A stretch of 64,000 bases of DNA from Arthrobacter yangruifuii. Its GTDB lineage: Bacteria; Actinomycetota; Actinomycetes; Actinomycetales; Micrococcaceae. The translations under genes were made by a program, and so were the position numbers. The stretch is from the NCBI RefSeq assembly GCF_009192775.1, contig NZ_VTFX01000003.1:209609-273608 (forward strand), given 5' to 3'. Shown here piece after piece: positions 47,134 through 55,656 of this stretch; position 1 is the first letter of the stretch; each line of letters starts with the position of its first letter. Under the pieces are notes generated by a model. That model was not told the DNA's origin. It did not search any database and saw nothing but the letters and a program-made list of their open reading frames with translations.

Positions 47134-48275
47134 CGCTGTCCTCCAAGTGCCACCAGGGGATCTACGCGGGAAATCCGGACGATGGCAAGGGCGGCGCCCA
47201 CCAGGCCCAGAACGATCGTCAGCACGGTTGCTGTGGCGATCGGGGCTGCTTCCAGGGCGAACGGCATGGCCGTTCCGCTCAGTCCGGCGCCCATGCCGAG
47301 TCCGGCAAGGATGCCGACCACGGTGGAGACCACCAGGATGATGGCGGCCTGGAGCAGGCCGTCGCGCAGCAGGTAGCCGGTGGAGGCGCCGACGGCGCGC
47401 AGCACGGCGAGTTCATGGCGGCGCTGGATCGTCCAGACGGTGAAGAATGCGCCGACCACCAGGGCGCAGATGGCGTACAGGAAAACCTGGATCATTTCGA
47501 GCGTCATGGTTTCGGCGGAGTAGCCGGGGGAGGCGTCGAAGGATTCCGCCAAGGTGGAGGTGACGGTTCCGGCTGCGGAATCTCCGGCGGCAAAGTCAAT
47601 GTCCGCTCCGTCGGCGGCCTTCAGGGCCACGGTGCTGGCGGTGTCGAAGTCCACACTGCTCACTGCGGCCTGCGTCGGGGTGCCCGGAGAACTCTGGCCG
47701 CTGGCCACGTATTGCCAGGTGTCCAGGGGCAGGTAGGCCAGGTCTACGTGGCCGAACGTCGCCTGGCCGTCCGTGTAACCGACCACCGTGAGTTCGACGT
47801 CGATGCGCTCGAGGGTTACGACATCGCCGATGGCCAGGCCGGCGTCAGCGGCCGTGGAGGAGACCACAATCTCATCCGGCGCCTCAATGCCGCGGCCTTC
47901 GCCGATTTCGGGGGCCAGGAAGGAGTCCGGCTCGATGCCGAACAGGGCCAGGTCAACCTGGGTGCCGTTGCCGGTGGTGCCGTTCATCATGGCGGTGCCC
48001 ATCAGGGCAGCGTCCTCGACGCCGGGCTGTTCCGCCCAGGTGTCTGCCTGGCCTTCATCCACCACGCTGCGTGAGAACGCGTTATCTGTTTTGGTGCCCT
48101 CATTGAAGGCAAATGCGGTGGCCGGCATGGACTTCAGGCCGGACACGCCGTCGTTGACGAGGCCTGAGGACAGGCCGGACAGCAGGACCATAAGAACGGC
48201 TATCAGGGCAACAACGCCACCCATTAGTCCGAACCTGGCCCGTGCGAAACGCAACTCGCGCAGCGCTAAAAACAT
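47130..48275 (-). CDS. ABC transporter permease (FtsX-like)
   Basis: The 381-residue permease has one N-terminal helix (LMGGVVALIAVLMVLLSGL), a large extracytoplasmic MacB-type domain (about residues 45-255) and three C-terminal helices of the FtsX domain (VFLYAICALVVGAFFTVWTI through VLTIVLGLVGAALAIV). AAGGGG precedes the ATG at 48275; the frame extends further upstream without family features. It leads the permease-ATPase-TetR-DUF3054 operon. Confidence 0.9.
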   Translation of the reverse strand: MFLALRELRFARARFGLMGGVVALIAVLMVLLSGLSSGLVNDGVSGLKSMPATAFAFNEGTKTDNAFSRSVVDEGQADTWAEQPGVEDAALMGTAMMNGTTGNGTQVDLALFGIEPDSFLAPEIGEGRGIEAPDEIVVSSTAADAGLAIGDVVTLERIDVELTVVGYTDGQATFGHVDLAYLPLDTWQYVASGQSSPGTPTQAAVSSVDFDTASTVALKAADGADIDFAAGDSAAGTVTSTLAESFDASPGYSAETMTLEMIQVFLYAICALVVGAFFTVWTIQRRHELAVLRAVGASTGYLLRDGLLQAAIILVVSTVVGILAGLGMGAGLSGTAMPFALEAAPIATATVLTIVLGLVGAALAIVRISRVDPLVALGGQR

Positions 48276-48319
48276 CGGAACCCCTTGTTGGATTGTCTGG
48301 TTGCCGACAGCTTGTCGGT

Positions 48320-48338
48320 AACATACCAACATAATGTC
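48320..48338. promoter_or_regulatory. Possible operator upstream of the ABC permease
   Basis: The stretch includes GGTA-ACA-TACC (starting at 48317) and ACATAATGT, two small inverted repeats side by side, 45-60 bp before the permease start. Position and symmetry fit a TetR-type operator, and it resembles the site before tetR. Confidence 0.3.
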
Positions 48339-48826
48339 AGAAAGATGCGCGGGGAGCCAACCGGGCTGCGGCCGGTACGGCGGGCAGCCCTGTCGGGCCC
48401 TGGTGGGGGGATGGTCTGCTTTAGCAATGGCTGGCCGGCAGGCGCCGGTGTGGGGTTCCGCGAAAACCTGGCGGGGCGGCTGAGCGCGAGCCGGACCTAC
48501 GCCGCCGCAGGGGCCGTGGTACCGGTGCTCTTCGTCGTCGTTCTGGGTCTGTTTGTGGTGCTGAACGGGCACTGTGCCGCGGCAGTGCGGGCGGCCCGGG
48601 CCGTGGCGGGCGCGTTCCTCTGCCGGCGCCGGCCCTGGCCGGCTTTGGAACACCGGCCGGCGTGGCTGTCCCGGGGTGCTGTCCGGGGGGTGCTCTCCTG
48701 GCGGATCAGGCAGTGCTGCTGCCGATCCTGCTGGGCACACTGTCCTATGTCTCTCGGGGTCCTGCGGGAGGCTGCCCGCCGAGCCGGGGGATGGTTCTTC
48801 CCCGGCACCGGCGGGCAGCGGGCGGT
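48339..48826. other. Gene-poor gap with possible decayed membrane gene
   Basis: No convincing gene fills this stretch between the ABC permease and the SDR gene. A plus-strand frame from ATG 48411 encodes a hydrophobic helix (VVPVLFVVVLGLFVVLNGH) but then becomes Arg/Cys/Trp-rich. A second frame near 48680 reads ALLADQAVLLPILLGTLSYV. Together they could be the frameshifted remains of a small membrane protein. This is weak. Confidence 0.25.
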
Positions 48827-49612
48827 TTAGGACCAGATGTCGTCGCCGCGCAGCGTCGCGTCGGCGCCGCCGTCGGTGTAAATGGTCTGTCCCGTGGTGT
48901 GGCTGTTCTCTTCGGACGTCAGCCAGATCAGCAGGCGGGCGATCACTTCCGGGTCCGAGTGGCCGTTCAGCGGCATCGGCACGTTCGCGTCAACCATGGC
49001 CCGGCCCTCGGGGGTGGACAGCAGATCCCGCGTCATGGCCGAGACCACGGTGCCCGGAGCAACGGCGTTCAGCGGAATGCCGTTGCCGGCGAAGGCGGGG
49101 CTGATGCTTTCGCGGCGGACCCAGCGGCTCAGTGCACGCTTGCTCGAGGGGTAGTTAAGGTATCCGGTCTGGGGGCCGCTGTCGGCGAGCGTCTGGCCGA
49201 TCCGCAGGGCTTCCTCTTCGTTGCCGGCAAGCATCGCATCCACCAGCTCGGGGGAGTTGGGCTGCAGGCTGGCCATGGAGCTGACGACGGCGGCGCGGGG
49301 CGCGCTGCTCTTGGCCAGGACCGGCACCAGTGCGGTCAGGAAGTCTGTGACTCCAAAGAAGTTCACGGCAACCGTGATGGGTGCCGGTGCGGAGATGCCG
49401 GCGCAGGCGATCACAGCGTCCACGTTTCCGCCGGCGAGCTCCACGGCCTTGGCGACGGCGGCGGAGCGGCCCTCCGGCGTGCTGAGGTCCGCTTCGACAT
49501 CTGCGTTGCGCAGGTCGACGCCGATGACGGTGTTGCCGCGCTCCTTCAGGATGGCGGCGGTTGCTGCTCCGATGCCCGAAGCTGATCCGGTCACAATGTA
49601 GGTTCTAGTCAT
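48827..49612 (-). CDS. Short-chain dehydrogenase (3-alpha-HSD-like)
   Basis: The 261-residue NAD(P)-dependent oxidoreductase has the Rossmann motif VTGSASGIGAATA near residue 7, DLRNADVEADLS, ACAG, SSMAS and the catalytic YPSSK. The layout, with a short dinucleotide region, an insertion before the Tyr (NSPELVDAMLAGNEEEAL) and a TDGGADATLRG end, resembles bacterial 3-alpha-hydroxysteroid dehydrogenase/carbonyl reductase. The substrate is unproven. Confidence 0.88.
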   Translation of the reverse strand: MTRTYIVTGSASGIGAATAAILKERGNTVIGVDLRNADVEADLSTPEGRSAAVAKAVELAGGNVDAVIACAGISAPAPITVAVNFFGVTDFLTALVPVLAKSSAPRAAVVSSMASLQPNSPELVDAMLAGNEEEALRIGQTLADSGPQTGYLNYPSSKRALSRWVRRESISPAFAGNGIPLNAVAPGTVVSAMTRDLLSTPEGRAMVDANVPMPLNGHSDPEVIARLLIWLTSEENSHTTGQTIYTDGGADATLRGDDIWS

Positions 49613-49645
49613 GTTTACAGTGTAGACCTGCCGGATCGGATGCTG

Positions 49646-49993
49646 TCAGTGCAGCATCTCCTGCCAGCCTGGAGGCACCCGGTTAGCCGGGCCGGGAACG
49701 GACTGGGAATCGGGATGGTGCTCCGGCGGAGCCAGCGCGGGCCCGGCAAAGACCGAGGAATCGGCATAGTTCCAGAACCAGTCCTCGCCGGGCTCGTAGC
49801 TTTGGATGACCGGATGGCCGGTCTGCTGCTCGTGGCGGGTTGCGTGCTGGCCGGGGGAGCTGTCACAGCAGCCGATGTGCCCGCATTCGGCGCATCGGCG
49901 CAGGTGGTACCACCACCCGTCCTGCTGCGTGCATTCCACGCAGCCGGGTCCGCTGGGGGGAACCGAAACATTGATGCCGGGAATCGCGTTCAT
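49646..49993 (-). CDS. UBP-type zinc finger protein
   Basis: The 115-residue protein is essentially one ZnF-UBP domain: CVECTQQDGWWYHLRRCAECGHIGCCDSSPGQHATRHEQQTGHPVIQS, then a WFWNYADSSVF segment. Bacterial stand-alone versions are common in actinobacteria and of unknown function; ubiquitin binding should not be assumed. The ATG at 49993 has GGAGG six bases upstream, although the frame is open further back. Confidence 0.88.
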   Translation of the reverse strand: MNAIPGINVSVPPSGPGCVECTQQDGWWYHLRRCAECGHIGCCDSSPGQHATRHEQQTGHPVIQSYEPGEDWFWNYADSSVFAGPALAPPEHHPDSQSVPGPANRVPPGWQEMLH

Positions 49994-50115
49994 GAAGGCC
50001 TCCGTGGGGTGCATGGAACCGGTGCTGGACGGGAGCCTCGGGGCGCCCGTCCTTCCACGGTGTAGCCAGCGGGCCGCCCCCGTCAACAGGTGACGGGAGC
50101 GGCGTCCCGGTACGG

Positions 50116-51795
50116 CTAGGCCAGCCAGGCGGTGGTGTCCGGCGGCAGCAGGGAGCCGTCGAGTGCGGCGCTGCTGTGCAGCACGGACCCCTCGGGCAGC
50201 GCGACCGGTTCCGTGCCGAAGTTGGTGATGCTCTGCCATCCGCCGGGGCGGCGGAAATGCAGCACCGTGTCCGCGCTTCCAATCCAGTCCAGCTCCTCGG
50301 CACCCTGCTGCTTTCCGCGGAACTCCAGGGCGCGGCGGTAGAAGTTCAGGGTGGAATCCGGATCCTGCTCCTGCCGGGAAACCGACGAGGGGCCGAACTG
50401 TTCGGGCTGGGGAAGGTGCGCCGTGCCTGCCCCGAAACCAAAGGAGGGGCCTTCGGGAGTCCAGGGCAGCGGGACGCGGCACCCGTCGCGCCCCTTGTCC
50501 ACCCCCGGACTGCGGTAAAACGTCGGATCCTGCCGCTCTGCGTCGGGAATCTCCGCGACTTCATGCAGGCCCAGTTCCTCGCCCTGGTACAGGTAGGCGG
50601 AACCGGGCAGCGCCAGCATCAGCAGCGTCGCGGCGCGGGCGCGGCGTAGTCCCAGTCCGCGGTCCAGGGCGGGTTCGGTGCCTCCGGAGAGCACCCAGTC
50701 CTTGCCGTCCCGGCCCTTCGCACTGCCCGTCGGCGCGGGCGGCAGGCCGTACCGCGTGGCGTGCCGGACCACGTCATGGTTGGACAATACCCAGGTGGAG
50801 GAAGCGCCGGTGGCGGCCGCCTGTTCCAGGTTGGCCGCGATGATCTGCCGGAACCGGCCGGCGTCGAAATCCGCCTGCAGCAGGTCGAAGTTGAACGCCT
50901 GGCCCAGACCGTCCGGGCTTGCGTACCGGCCCCGCCGGGAGGCATGCACCCAGGCCTCGGCCACTGCCGTGCGCGGCGGGTCATACTCGTTGAACAGCTT
51001 CCGCCACTCTGCATAGATCTCGTGGACCTCGTCGCGGTCCCAGAACGGGTGGCCGCCGTCGGTCCCCTCACCTTCAGGCGAGAGGTCGGAGCTGGAGGCC
51101 AGCGGTTCGGTCAGGTCCTTGGCCAAAGCATGGGCCACATCGATCCGGAAGCCGTCAACGCCGCGGTCGGACCAGAACCGCAGGGTGCTAAGGAACTCCT
51201 CACGGACCTCCGGATTCTCCCAGTTGAAGTCCGGCTGCTCGGCCGCGAACAAGTGCAGGTACCACTGCCCGTCCGGCACCTGCTCCCAGGCGCTGCCGCC
51301 GAAAACGGACTGCCAGTCCGACGGCGGCAGAGAGCCGCCGGGGCCCGTTCCGTCCCGGAAAATGTAACGGCTGCGGGCCGGGGACCCCTTCGGGGCGGCC
51401 AGCGCCTCCTGGAACCAGGCGTGCCGGTTGGAGGAGTGGTTGGGGACAATGTCCACAATCAGTTTGATGCCCGCGCCGTGCAGGGCCGCTGCCATGTCGT
51501 CGAAATCGTCCAGGCTCCCCAGCCGCGGATCCACGTTCCGGTAGTCGTCGACGTCGTATCCGCCGTCGGCGAGGGCCGAGGGATAGAACGGGCTGGGCCA
51601 GACCGCGTCCACGCCCAGCGCGGACAGGTACGGGACCTTGGACGTGACGCCCGGGAGGTCACCGAGACCGTCTCCGTTGGCATCGGAGAAGCTGCGCGGA
51701 TAGATCTGGTACACCGCTGCCTGCCGCCACCAGTGCGGGTCCGTCGTCGGGTTGGTCCTCGGGTCTTCGGGAAGTGGCTGCGTGGAAACGGTCAA
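50116..51795 (-). CDS. GH13 alpha-glucosidase
   Basis: The 559-residue cytoplasmic glycoside hydrolase has the GH13 barrel: WWRQAAVYQIYPRSFSDANGDGLGDLPGV, DIVPNHSSNRH, the nucleophile Asp in GVDGFRIDVAHAL, the acid/base Glu in AVAEAWVHA, and VLSNHDVVRH. The QIYPRSF and GDLPGV pattern points to alpha-glucosidase/oligo-1,6-glucosidase. There is no signal peptide. The TTG at 51795, with AAGGA upstream, is the likely start. A 14-bp palindrome sits 17 bp before it and probably binds a sugar-responsive regulator. Confidence 0.9.
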   Translation of the reverse strand: MTVSTQPLPEDPRTNPTTDPHWWRQAAVYQIYPRSFSDANGDGLGDLPGVTSKVPYLSALGVDAVWPSPFYPSALADGGYDVDDYRNVDPRLGSLDDFDDMAAALHGAGIKLIVDIVPNHSSNRHAWFQEALAAPKGSPARSRYIFRDGTGPGGSLPPSDWQSVFGGSAWEQVPDGQWYLHLFAAEQPDFNWENPEVREEFLSTLRFWSDRGVDGFRIDVAHALAKDLTEPLASSSDLSPEGEGTDGGHPFWDRDEVHEIYAEWRKLFNEYDPPRTAVAEAWVHASRRGRYASPDGLGQAFNFDLLQADFDAGRFRQIIAANLEQAAATGASSTWVLSNHDVVRHATRYGLPPAPTGSAKGRDGKDWVLSGGTEPALDRGLGLRRARAATLLMLALPGSAYLYQGEELGLHEVAEIPDAERQDPTFYRSPGVDKGRDGCRVPLPWTPEGPSFGFGAGTAHLPQPEQFGPSSVSRQEQDPDSTLNFYRRALEFRGKQQGAEELDWIGSADTVLHFRRPGGWQSITNFGTEPVALPEGSVLHSSAALDGSLLPPDTTAWLA

Positions 51796-51811
51796 GATGG
51801 TCCTTAGGGTG

Positions 51812-51833
51812 AGGGAATGTTCCCTGGACTCTA
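51812..51833 (-). promoter_or_regulatory. Palindromic operator and -10 box of the alpha-glucosidase gene
   Basis: AGGGAA-TG-TTCCCT (51812-51825) is a perfect palindrome with one central pair, of the kind bound by LacI-family sugar repressors. TAGAGT (51833-51828) on the minus strand would start transcription around 51821, inside the palindrome, so a bound repressor would block initiation. Confidence 0.5.
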
Positions 51834-53156
51834 TCAACGGGTATGGCGGGACCCGTTCCAGACACTGCCCGCGCGGTGTTCCAGCACGTCCCGTTCACGC
51901 CGGTTTTTGGCCAGGGCGGCCGCCGCGGCAAACTCCTCCCGGGCCTCCTTCGTCCGGCCCAGCCGGGCCAGCAGTTCACCCCGGACACTGGGCAGCAGAT
52001 GGGATCCGCGCAGGGCCCCCTCGTCCCCCAAACGGTTCACGATTGCCAGGGCTGCCTCCGGCCCGGTGGCCATGGACACCGCCACGGCACGGTTCAGTTC
52101 GACGACGGGGCCCGGGCTGACCCGGCCCAGTGCTTCATAAAGCACCGCGATGGCCGGCCAATCCGTCTCGTCGGCACGCCTGGCGGTGGCATGGCATTGA
52201 GCGATGGCCGCCTGCAGTGCGTAGCTCCCGCGGGACCGTCCGGCCGCTGCTGCCAGGGCGTCCGCGCGGGCCAGCGACGCGCGCCCCCGCTCAATCTGCG
52301 CCCGGTCCCACCTGGTGCGGTCCTGGTCCGGCAGCAGCACCGGCTTGCCGCCGGGACCGGTGCGGGCCGCGAAACGGGAGGCGGAGAACTCCATCAGGGC
52401 CACCAGTGCGTGGGCTTCGGGGACCGTCGGCACCAGGCCGGCCAGGATCCGGCCGATCCGCAGTGCCTCGTTGGCCAGATCAAGCCGCATCCAGGCTTCA
52501 CCTCCAGTTACCGCATAGCCCTCCGTGAACATCAGGTAGACAACGTGCATCACTCCGCGCAGCCTTGGACCCCACTCGTTCGGTTCGGGGGCCTCGAACG
52601 GGACCCGGGCGGCTGCCAGCGTCTTCCTGGCCCGGAGGATCCGCTGCTGCATGGTGGCAACAGGGACGAGGAACAGCCGGGCGATCTCCTCCGCGGTGAG
52701 TGAACCGACCACCCGCAGCGTCAGTGCAGTCTGCGCTTCCGTGGACAGCACCGGGTGGCAGGCCGTGAACAGCAGCCGCAGCACGTCGTCGGGCAGCGGG
52801 TCCCACTCGGGGGCCGCCGCGTCCTGCAGTCCTCGGGCCTGCTGGGCATAACGCTCGGCCAGCCGGTGCTCCCGGCGCCACCGGTCGATGGCGCGCCGCC
52901 GGGCCGCCGTCGTGATCCAGGCACCGGGGTTCCTGGGAATTCCTCGGATACCCCACTGCAGCAGCGCCTCGGCCAGTGCATCCTGGGCGGCGTCCTCGGC
53001 CAGGCCCATGTCGCCGGTGGCACGCGCCAGGGAAGCAACAATCCGGGCACCTTCGATGCGCCACAGCGCGTCGAGGCGGCGCCGGATTGCCGCTGCCTGC
53101 CCGGGGTCCGGCGCTACCGGTGTTCCGTGCGCAGCTTCTCCTCGTCCCTGCGCCAT
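51834..53156 (-). CDS. ECF42-type RNA polymerase sigma factor with TPR-like C-terminus
   Basis: The 440-residue protein has sigma region 2 (ARIVASLARATGDMGLAEDAAQDALAEAL, PRNPGAWITTAARRRAIDRW) and region 4 (TALTLRVVGSLTAEEIARLFLV, ATMQQRILRARKTL). A 200-residue helical C-terminal extension (DUF6596/TPR-like) follows, the hallmark of group ECF42. Such sigma factors lack an anti-sigma factor and are paired with a DGPF/YciI protein, as here. The ATG at 53156 overlaps the YciI gene by 43 bp and has GGAAGG upstream. Confidence 0.92.
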   Translation of the reverse strand: MAQGRGEAAHGTPVAPDPGQAAAIRRRLDALWRIEGARIVASLARATGDMGLAEDAAQDALAEALLQWGIRGIPRNPGAWITTAARRRAIDRWRREHRLAERYAQQARGLQDAAAPEWDPLPDDVLRLLFTACHPVLSTEAQTALTLRVVGSLTAEEIARLFLVPVATMQQRILRARKTLAAARVPFEAPEPNEWGPRLRGVMHVVYLMFTEGYAVTGGEAWMRLDLANEALRIGRILAGLVPTVPEAHALVALMEFSASRFAARTGPGGKPVLLPDQDRTRWDRAQIERGRASLARADALAAAAGRSRGSYALQAAIAQCHATARRADETDWPAIAVLYEALGRVSPGPVVELNRAVAVSMATGPEAALAIVNRLGDEGALRGSHLLPSVRGELLARLGRTKEAREEFAAAAALAKNRRERDVLEHRAGSVWNGSRHTR

Positions 53157-53557
53157 CCTTCTTCCTTCCGGATGTACTCGTTGCCGGCGAAATCGGCGAA
53201 GTCCGCAGCCTCCGTTACCCGCCGCACTTCCAGCTTCGAACCGGGCCCGAGGGGGCAGCGGCCGGCCCATTCCGCCGCTTCCTCACGTGAGGCGGCGGAA
53301 ATGATCCAGAAACCGTTGAACAGCTCGTGGGTTTCCCCGTACGGTCCGTCGGTGACCAGCGGCGGTTCTTCGGAAAAATCCACCACGAATCCGCTGTCCT
53401 GCGAGATTTCTGCAAGGCCTTCGCCGGCCAGCAGTACGCCGGCGTCGATCATGGACTCGTTGTAGGCACCCATCCTGTTAATGACTTCCTCGAAGGGGAT
53501 GTCCTTGTAGGCCTGCGTGCCCGCGTCGGTGGAACGCATAATCAGCATGTACTTCAT
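53114..53557 (-). CDS. YciI-like DGPF-domain protein
   Basis: The 147-residue protein (MKYMLIMRSTDAGTQAYKDI) is a YCII/DGPF-type ferredoxin-like protein; its signature reads VTDGPYGETHELFNGFWII, with Tyr for the usual Phe. Genes of this family accompany ECF42 sigma factors and are their known targets. It comes first in the operon and overlaps the sigma gene. GGAAGGAG precedes the ATG. The biochemical role is unknown. Confidence 0.92.
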   Translation of the reverse strand: MKYMLIMRSTDAGTQAYKDIPFEEVINRMGAYNESMIDAGVLLAGEGLAEISQDSGFVVDFSEEPPLVTDGPYGETHELFNGFWIISAASREEAAEWAGRCPLGPGSKLEVRRVTEAADFADFAGNEYIRKEEGWRRDEEKLRTEHR

Positions 53558-53604
53558 GGTGAACTCCTTCCGGCAGTTGCTGCCGCTTGTGTTGCTGCCA
53601 TGGT

Positions 53605-53626
53605 GAAGACGCGGTGTTGCGTCTTC
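53605..53626 (-). promoter_or_regulatory. 5' hairpin of the DGPF-sigma transcript
   Basis: GAAGACGC and GCGTCTTC form a perfect 8-bp stem with a 6-nt loop. It begins right at the transcription start predicted from the promoter at 53634-53662, so it would cap the mRNA 5' end. Confidence 0.4.
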
Positions 53627-53633
53627 TACTATG

Positions 53634-53662
53634 GCGTCGAACGGGCGGTGCGGATATCGACA
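53634..53662 (-). promoter_or_regulatory. Predicted ECF42-dependent promoter
   Basis: On the minus strand TGTCGA (53662-53657), a 17-bp spacer and CGACGC (53639-53634) match the TGTCGA / CGA-C type reported for ECF42 target promoters. It lies about 75 bp before the DGPF gene, so the sigma factor would activate its own operon. Confidence 0.6.
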
Positions 53663-53728
53663 GCGGCAAGGAAAAAGTCTGTTCCGCACTCCCGCGGCGT
53701 TCTGCTCGCAAACCAAGGACGTGAGGAT

Positions 53729-54559
53729 ATGGTCGATTTCGATCCCGAGGCGGACAGCGTGATCAAAGCGAGGCTCAGGGCCATCTGGTCGCTGGGGAAT
53801 TACGCGGCGGTCGCCGCCGAAACCGTTTCTCCCCTGGGTCCCGTCCTCGTCCGTGCCGCCGGCATCAGCGGCAGCGACCGGGTCCTGGACATTGCCGCGG
53901 GGACTGGAAATGCCGCAATTCCGGCGGCAGAAACCGGGGCTGATGTCACGGCTTCGGACCTGACGCCGGATTTGCTGAATTCCGGCAAGCAGCTGGCCTT
54001 GGCCCGGTACGTCCACCTGACCTGGTCCCTTGCCGATGCCGAAGACCTGCCGTATCCGGATGCGTCCTTCGACGCGGTGATTTCCTGCGTCGGCGTGATG
54101 TTCGCTCCGCACCATCGGCTGGCCGCCGCCGAACGGCTCCGCGTCTGCCGGCCCGGGGGACGCATTGGACTGATCAACTGGACTCCCGAAGGATTCATCG
54201 GCAGCCTGTTCGCCGTCCTGAAGCCGTACTCGCCTCCGCCGCCGCCGGGAACACAGTCGCCTCCCCTGTGGGGAAACCGGGAGCACATTGAATCCCTGTT
54301 GGCGGGACAGGTGCGGCAGCTCCGCACCGAGCGCCGCACCCTGCTCATTGACCGGTTCGCAGCGCCGGAGGACTTCCTGGCCTTCTTTAAGGCACACTAC
54401 GGACCGCTCCTTGCGGTATACGAATCCCTCGCGCCGAGCCCGGATCGTATAAACGCACTGGATGAGGAACTGCTGGAGCTCGTGAAGAGGTACAGTGCCC
54501 GGGCAGGCGGCATGGTCATGGACTGGGAGTACCTACTGGTGACCGCCACACGGTCCTGA
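53729..54559 (+). CDS. Class I SAM-dependent methyltransferase
   Basis: The 276-residue protein has the SAM-binding motif VLDIAAGTGNAAIPAAETGADV near residue 52, DLTPDLL and the post-motif LPYPDASFDAVISCVGVMFAPHH, with RVCRPGGRIGLINWTPEG. It resembles UbiE-like small-molecule methyltransferases; the substrate is unknown. AAGGACGTGAGG precedes the ATG at 53729. It is divergent from the DGPF-sigma operon. Confidence 0.88.
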   Translation: MVDFDPEADSVIKARLRAIWSLGNYAAVAAETVSPLGPVLVRAAGISGSDRVLDIAAGTGNAAIPAAETGADVTASDLTPDLLNSGKQLALARYVHLTWSLADAEDLPYPDASFDAVISCVGVMFAPHHRLAAAERLRVCRPGGRIGLINWTPEGFIGSLFAVLKPYSPPPPPGTQSPPLWGNREHIESLLAGQVRQLRTERRTLLIDRFAAPEDFLAFFKAHYGPLLAVYESLAPSPDRINALDEELLELVKRYSARAGGMVMDWEYLLVTATRS

Positions 54560-54633
54560 CAAGGGCCGCCGCCCCAGGGAGGCGAGACAGGGGAGAGGGG
54601 TAGGGGGAGGAGACAGGGGAGGGGCGCCGGAAC

Positions 54634-55194
54634 TCAGGCAGGGGCTGCGGCCAGGCCTTCGCCCGCCGGCAGCGGCAGGTGCATGAGGACCTCGTCACGG
54701 AAGTCGTCTGCACTGAGCCGCAGGGCGCGGGGCTGGCGGCCGTACTCGATCCAGCCCAGCCGGGCGTAAAAGGATTCCAGCCCCACGCCGCCGCGGACCG
54801 CGAGGACCAGCTCATCCAGCCGCAGCTCACCGCGGGCATATCGGGCGGCTTCCTGCATTAGCGCGGAGCCAATGCCCCGGCCGCGGGCGGTCAGTGCGGT
54901 CTGTACGCGGGTGATCCGGGCCCAGTGGCCGATGAGGGTGCCCGGGTTAACTGTCAGGACCAGCCAGCCGGCCAATGCGCCGTGTTCCGCGGCAATCAGC
55001 AGCCGGGAGCCTGTGGGAGCGAGGGCGGCAACGAGCGCTGCCAGCGCCGGCTCGACGTCGTCGGTACCCACCGGCAGCATCGGGAAGCCGACGGCGCCGC
55101 CGGCGTTGCTGACATCGGTCCAGCAGTGCAGCAGTTGACGGCGCATGGCAGGGGAAAGGCCGCCGGGGGAGTCAACCCAGCTGAAGTCCGTCAT
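54634..55194 (-). CDS. GNAT family N-acetyltransferase
   Basis: The 186-residue protein has the GNAT core with the acetyl-CoA loop VQTALTARGRGIGSALMQEAARYA near residue 98 and the later LAVRGGVGLESFYARLGWIEYGR strand-helix. The substrate is unknown. Its start overlaps the stop of the lipoprotein gene (ATGA), so the two are co-expressed. The 74-bp gap downstream is purine-rich, with GAGACAGGGGAG occurring twice. Confidence 0.85.
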   Translation of the reverse strand: MTDFSWVDSPGGLSPAMRRQLLHCWTDVSNAGGAVGFPMLPVGTDDVEPALAALVAALAPTGSRLLIAAEHGALAGWLVLTVNPGTLIGHWARITRVQTALTARGRGIGSALMQEAARYARGELRLDELVLAVRGGVGLESFYARLGWIEYGRQPRALRLSADDFRDEVLMHLPLPAGEGLAAAPA

Positions 55195-55553
55195 TTACCG
55201 GCCCCGGACCCCGGGCCTGTGACCGAAACCTTTGCCGATGGCACGGCCTGCTGCAGGCAGTCGGCAATCCGCCGGGCATCATCTGCGGTTGCTTCCGAAA
55301 TCAGGGTCACGCTCATGTGGGAAGCCGGGTAGTCCGCGGACACAAACGACTCCTCAACTGACGGATCCTCCAGGCACTGCCCGTAGGATCCGGGCCCGGG
55401 ATCGACGATGCTCACTGACCACTTGCTGGGCCTTCCGCCTGTGTCGCCAGATCCAGTGCCGTCACGGCCGGAAGCGCCGGCGCCGCAGCCGGCCGTGGAC
55501 AGTACGACGATGCTGAGGGCTGCGGCAACGGGAAACCAGCGGTGCGTGCCCAT
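55191..55553 (-). CDS. Small predicted lipoprotein
   Basis: The 120-residue protein begins MGTHRWFPVAAALSIVVLS, followed by the lipobox TAGC near residue 23, so it should be exported and lipidated. The mature part is short, Gly/Ser-rich and then forms a ferredoxin-like pattern (HMSVTLISEATADDARRIADCL) with two cysteines. No family is recognised. Of two tandem ATGs the second (55553) is better spaced from GGGAGG. Confidence 0.75.
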   Translation of the reverse strand: MGTHRWFPVAAALSIVVLSTAGCGAGASGRDGTGSGDTGGRPSKWSVSIVDPGPGSYGQCLEDPSVEESFVSADYPASHMSVTLISEATADDARRIADCLQQAVPSAKVSVTGPGSGAGK

Positions 55554-55656
55554 CATGCCTCCCGTGAACACCGGACGTTTTCAGGAAGCATACCGGCTGC
55601 TGCCGGGCGCGGGTATCAGGTGCTCCAACCCGGTCCGGGGGACCTCCTTCTCAACG

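Noticed and set aside
49646..50482. 278-residue version of the UBP zinc finger gene
   Set aside because: The extra N-terminal part is antisense-like, Arg/Pro-rich and runs into the neighbouring alpha-glucosidase gene. The ATG at 49993 has a strong ribosome-binding site.
54560..54633. Purine-rich direct repeat (GAGACAGGGGAG twice) as a mobile-element end
   Set aside because: It is short, without inverted repeats or a transposase nearby. It is probably simple-sequence drift.
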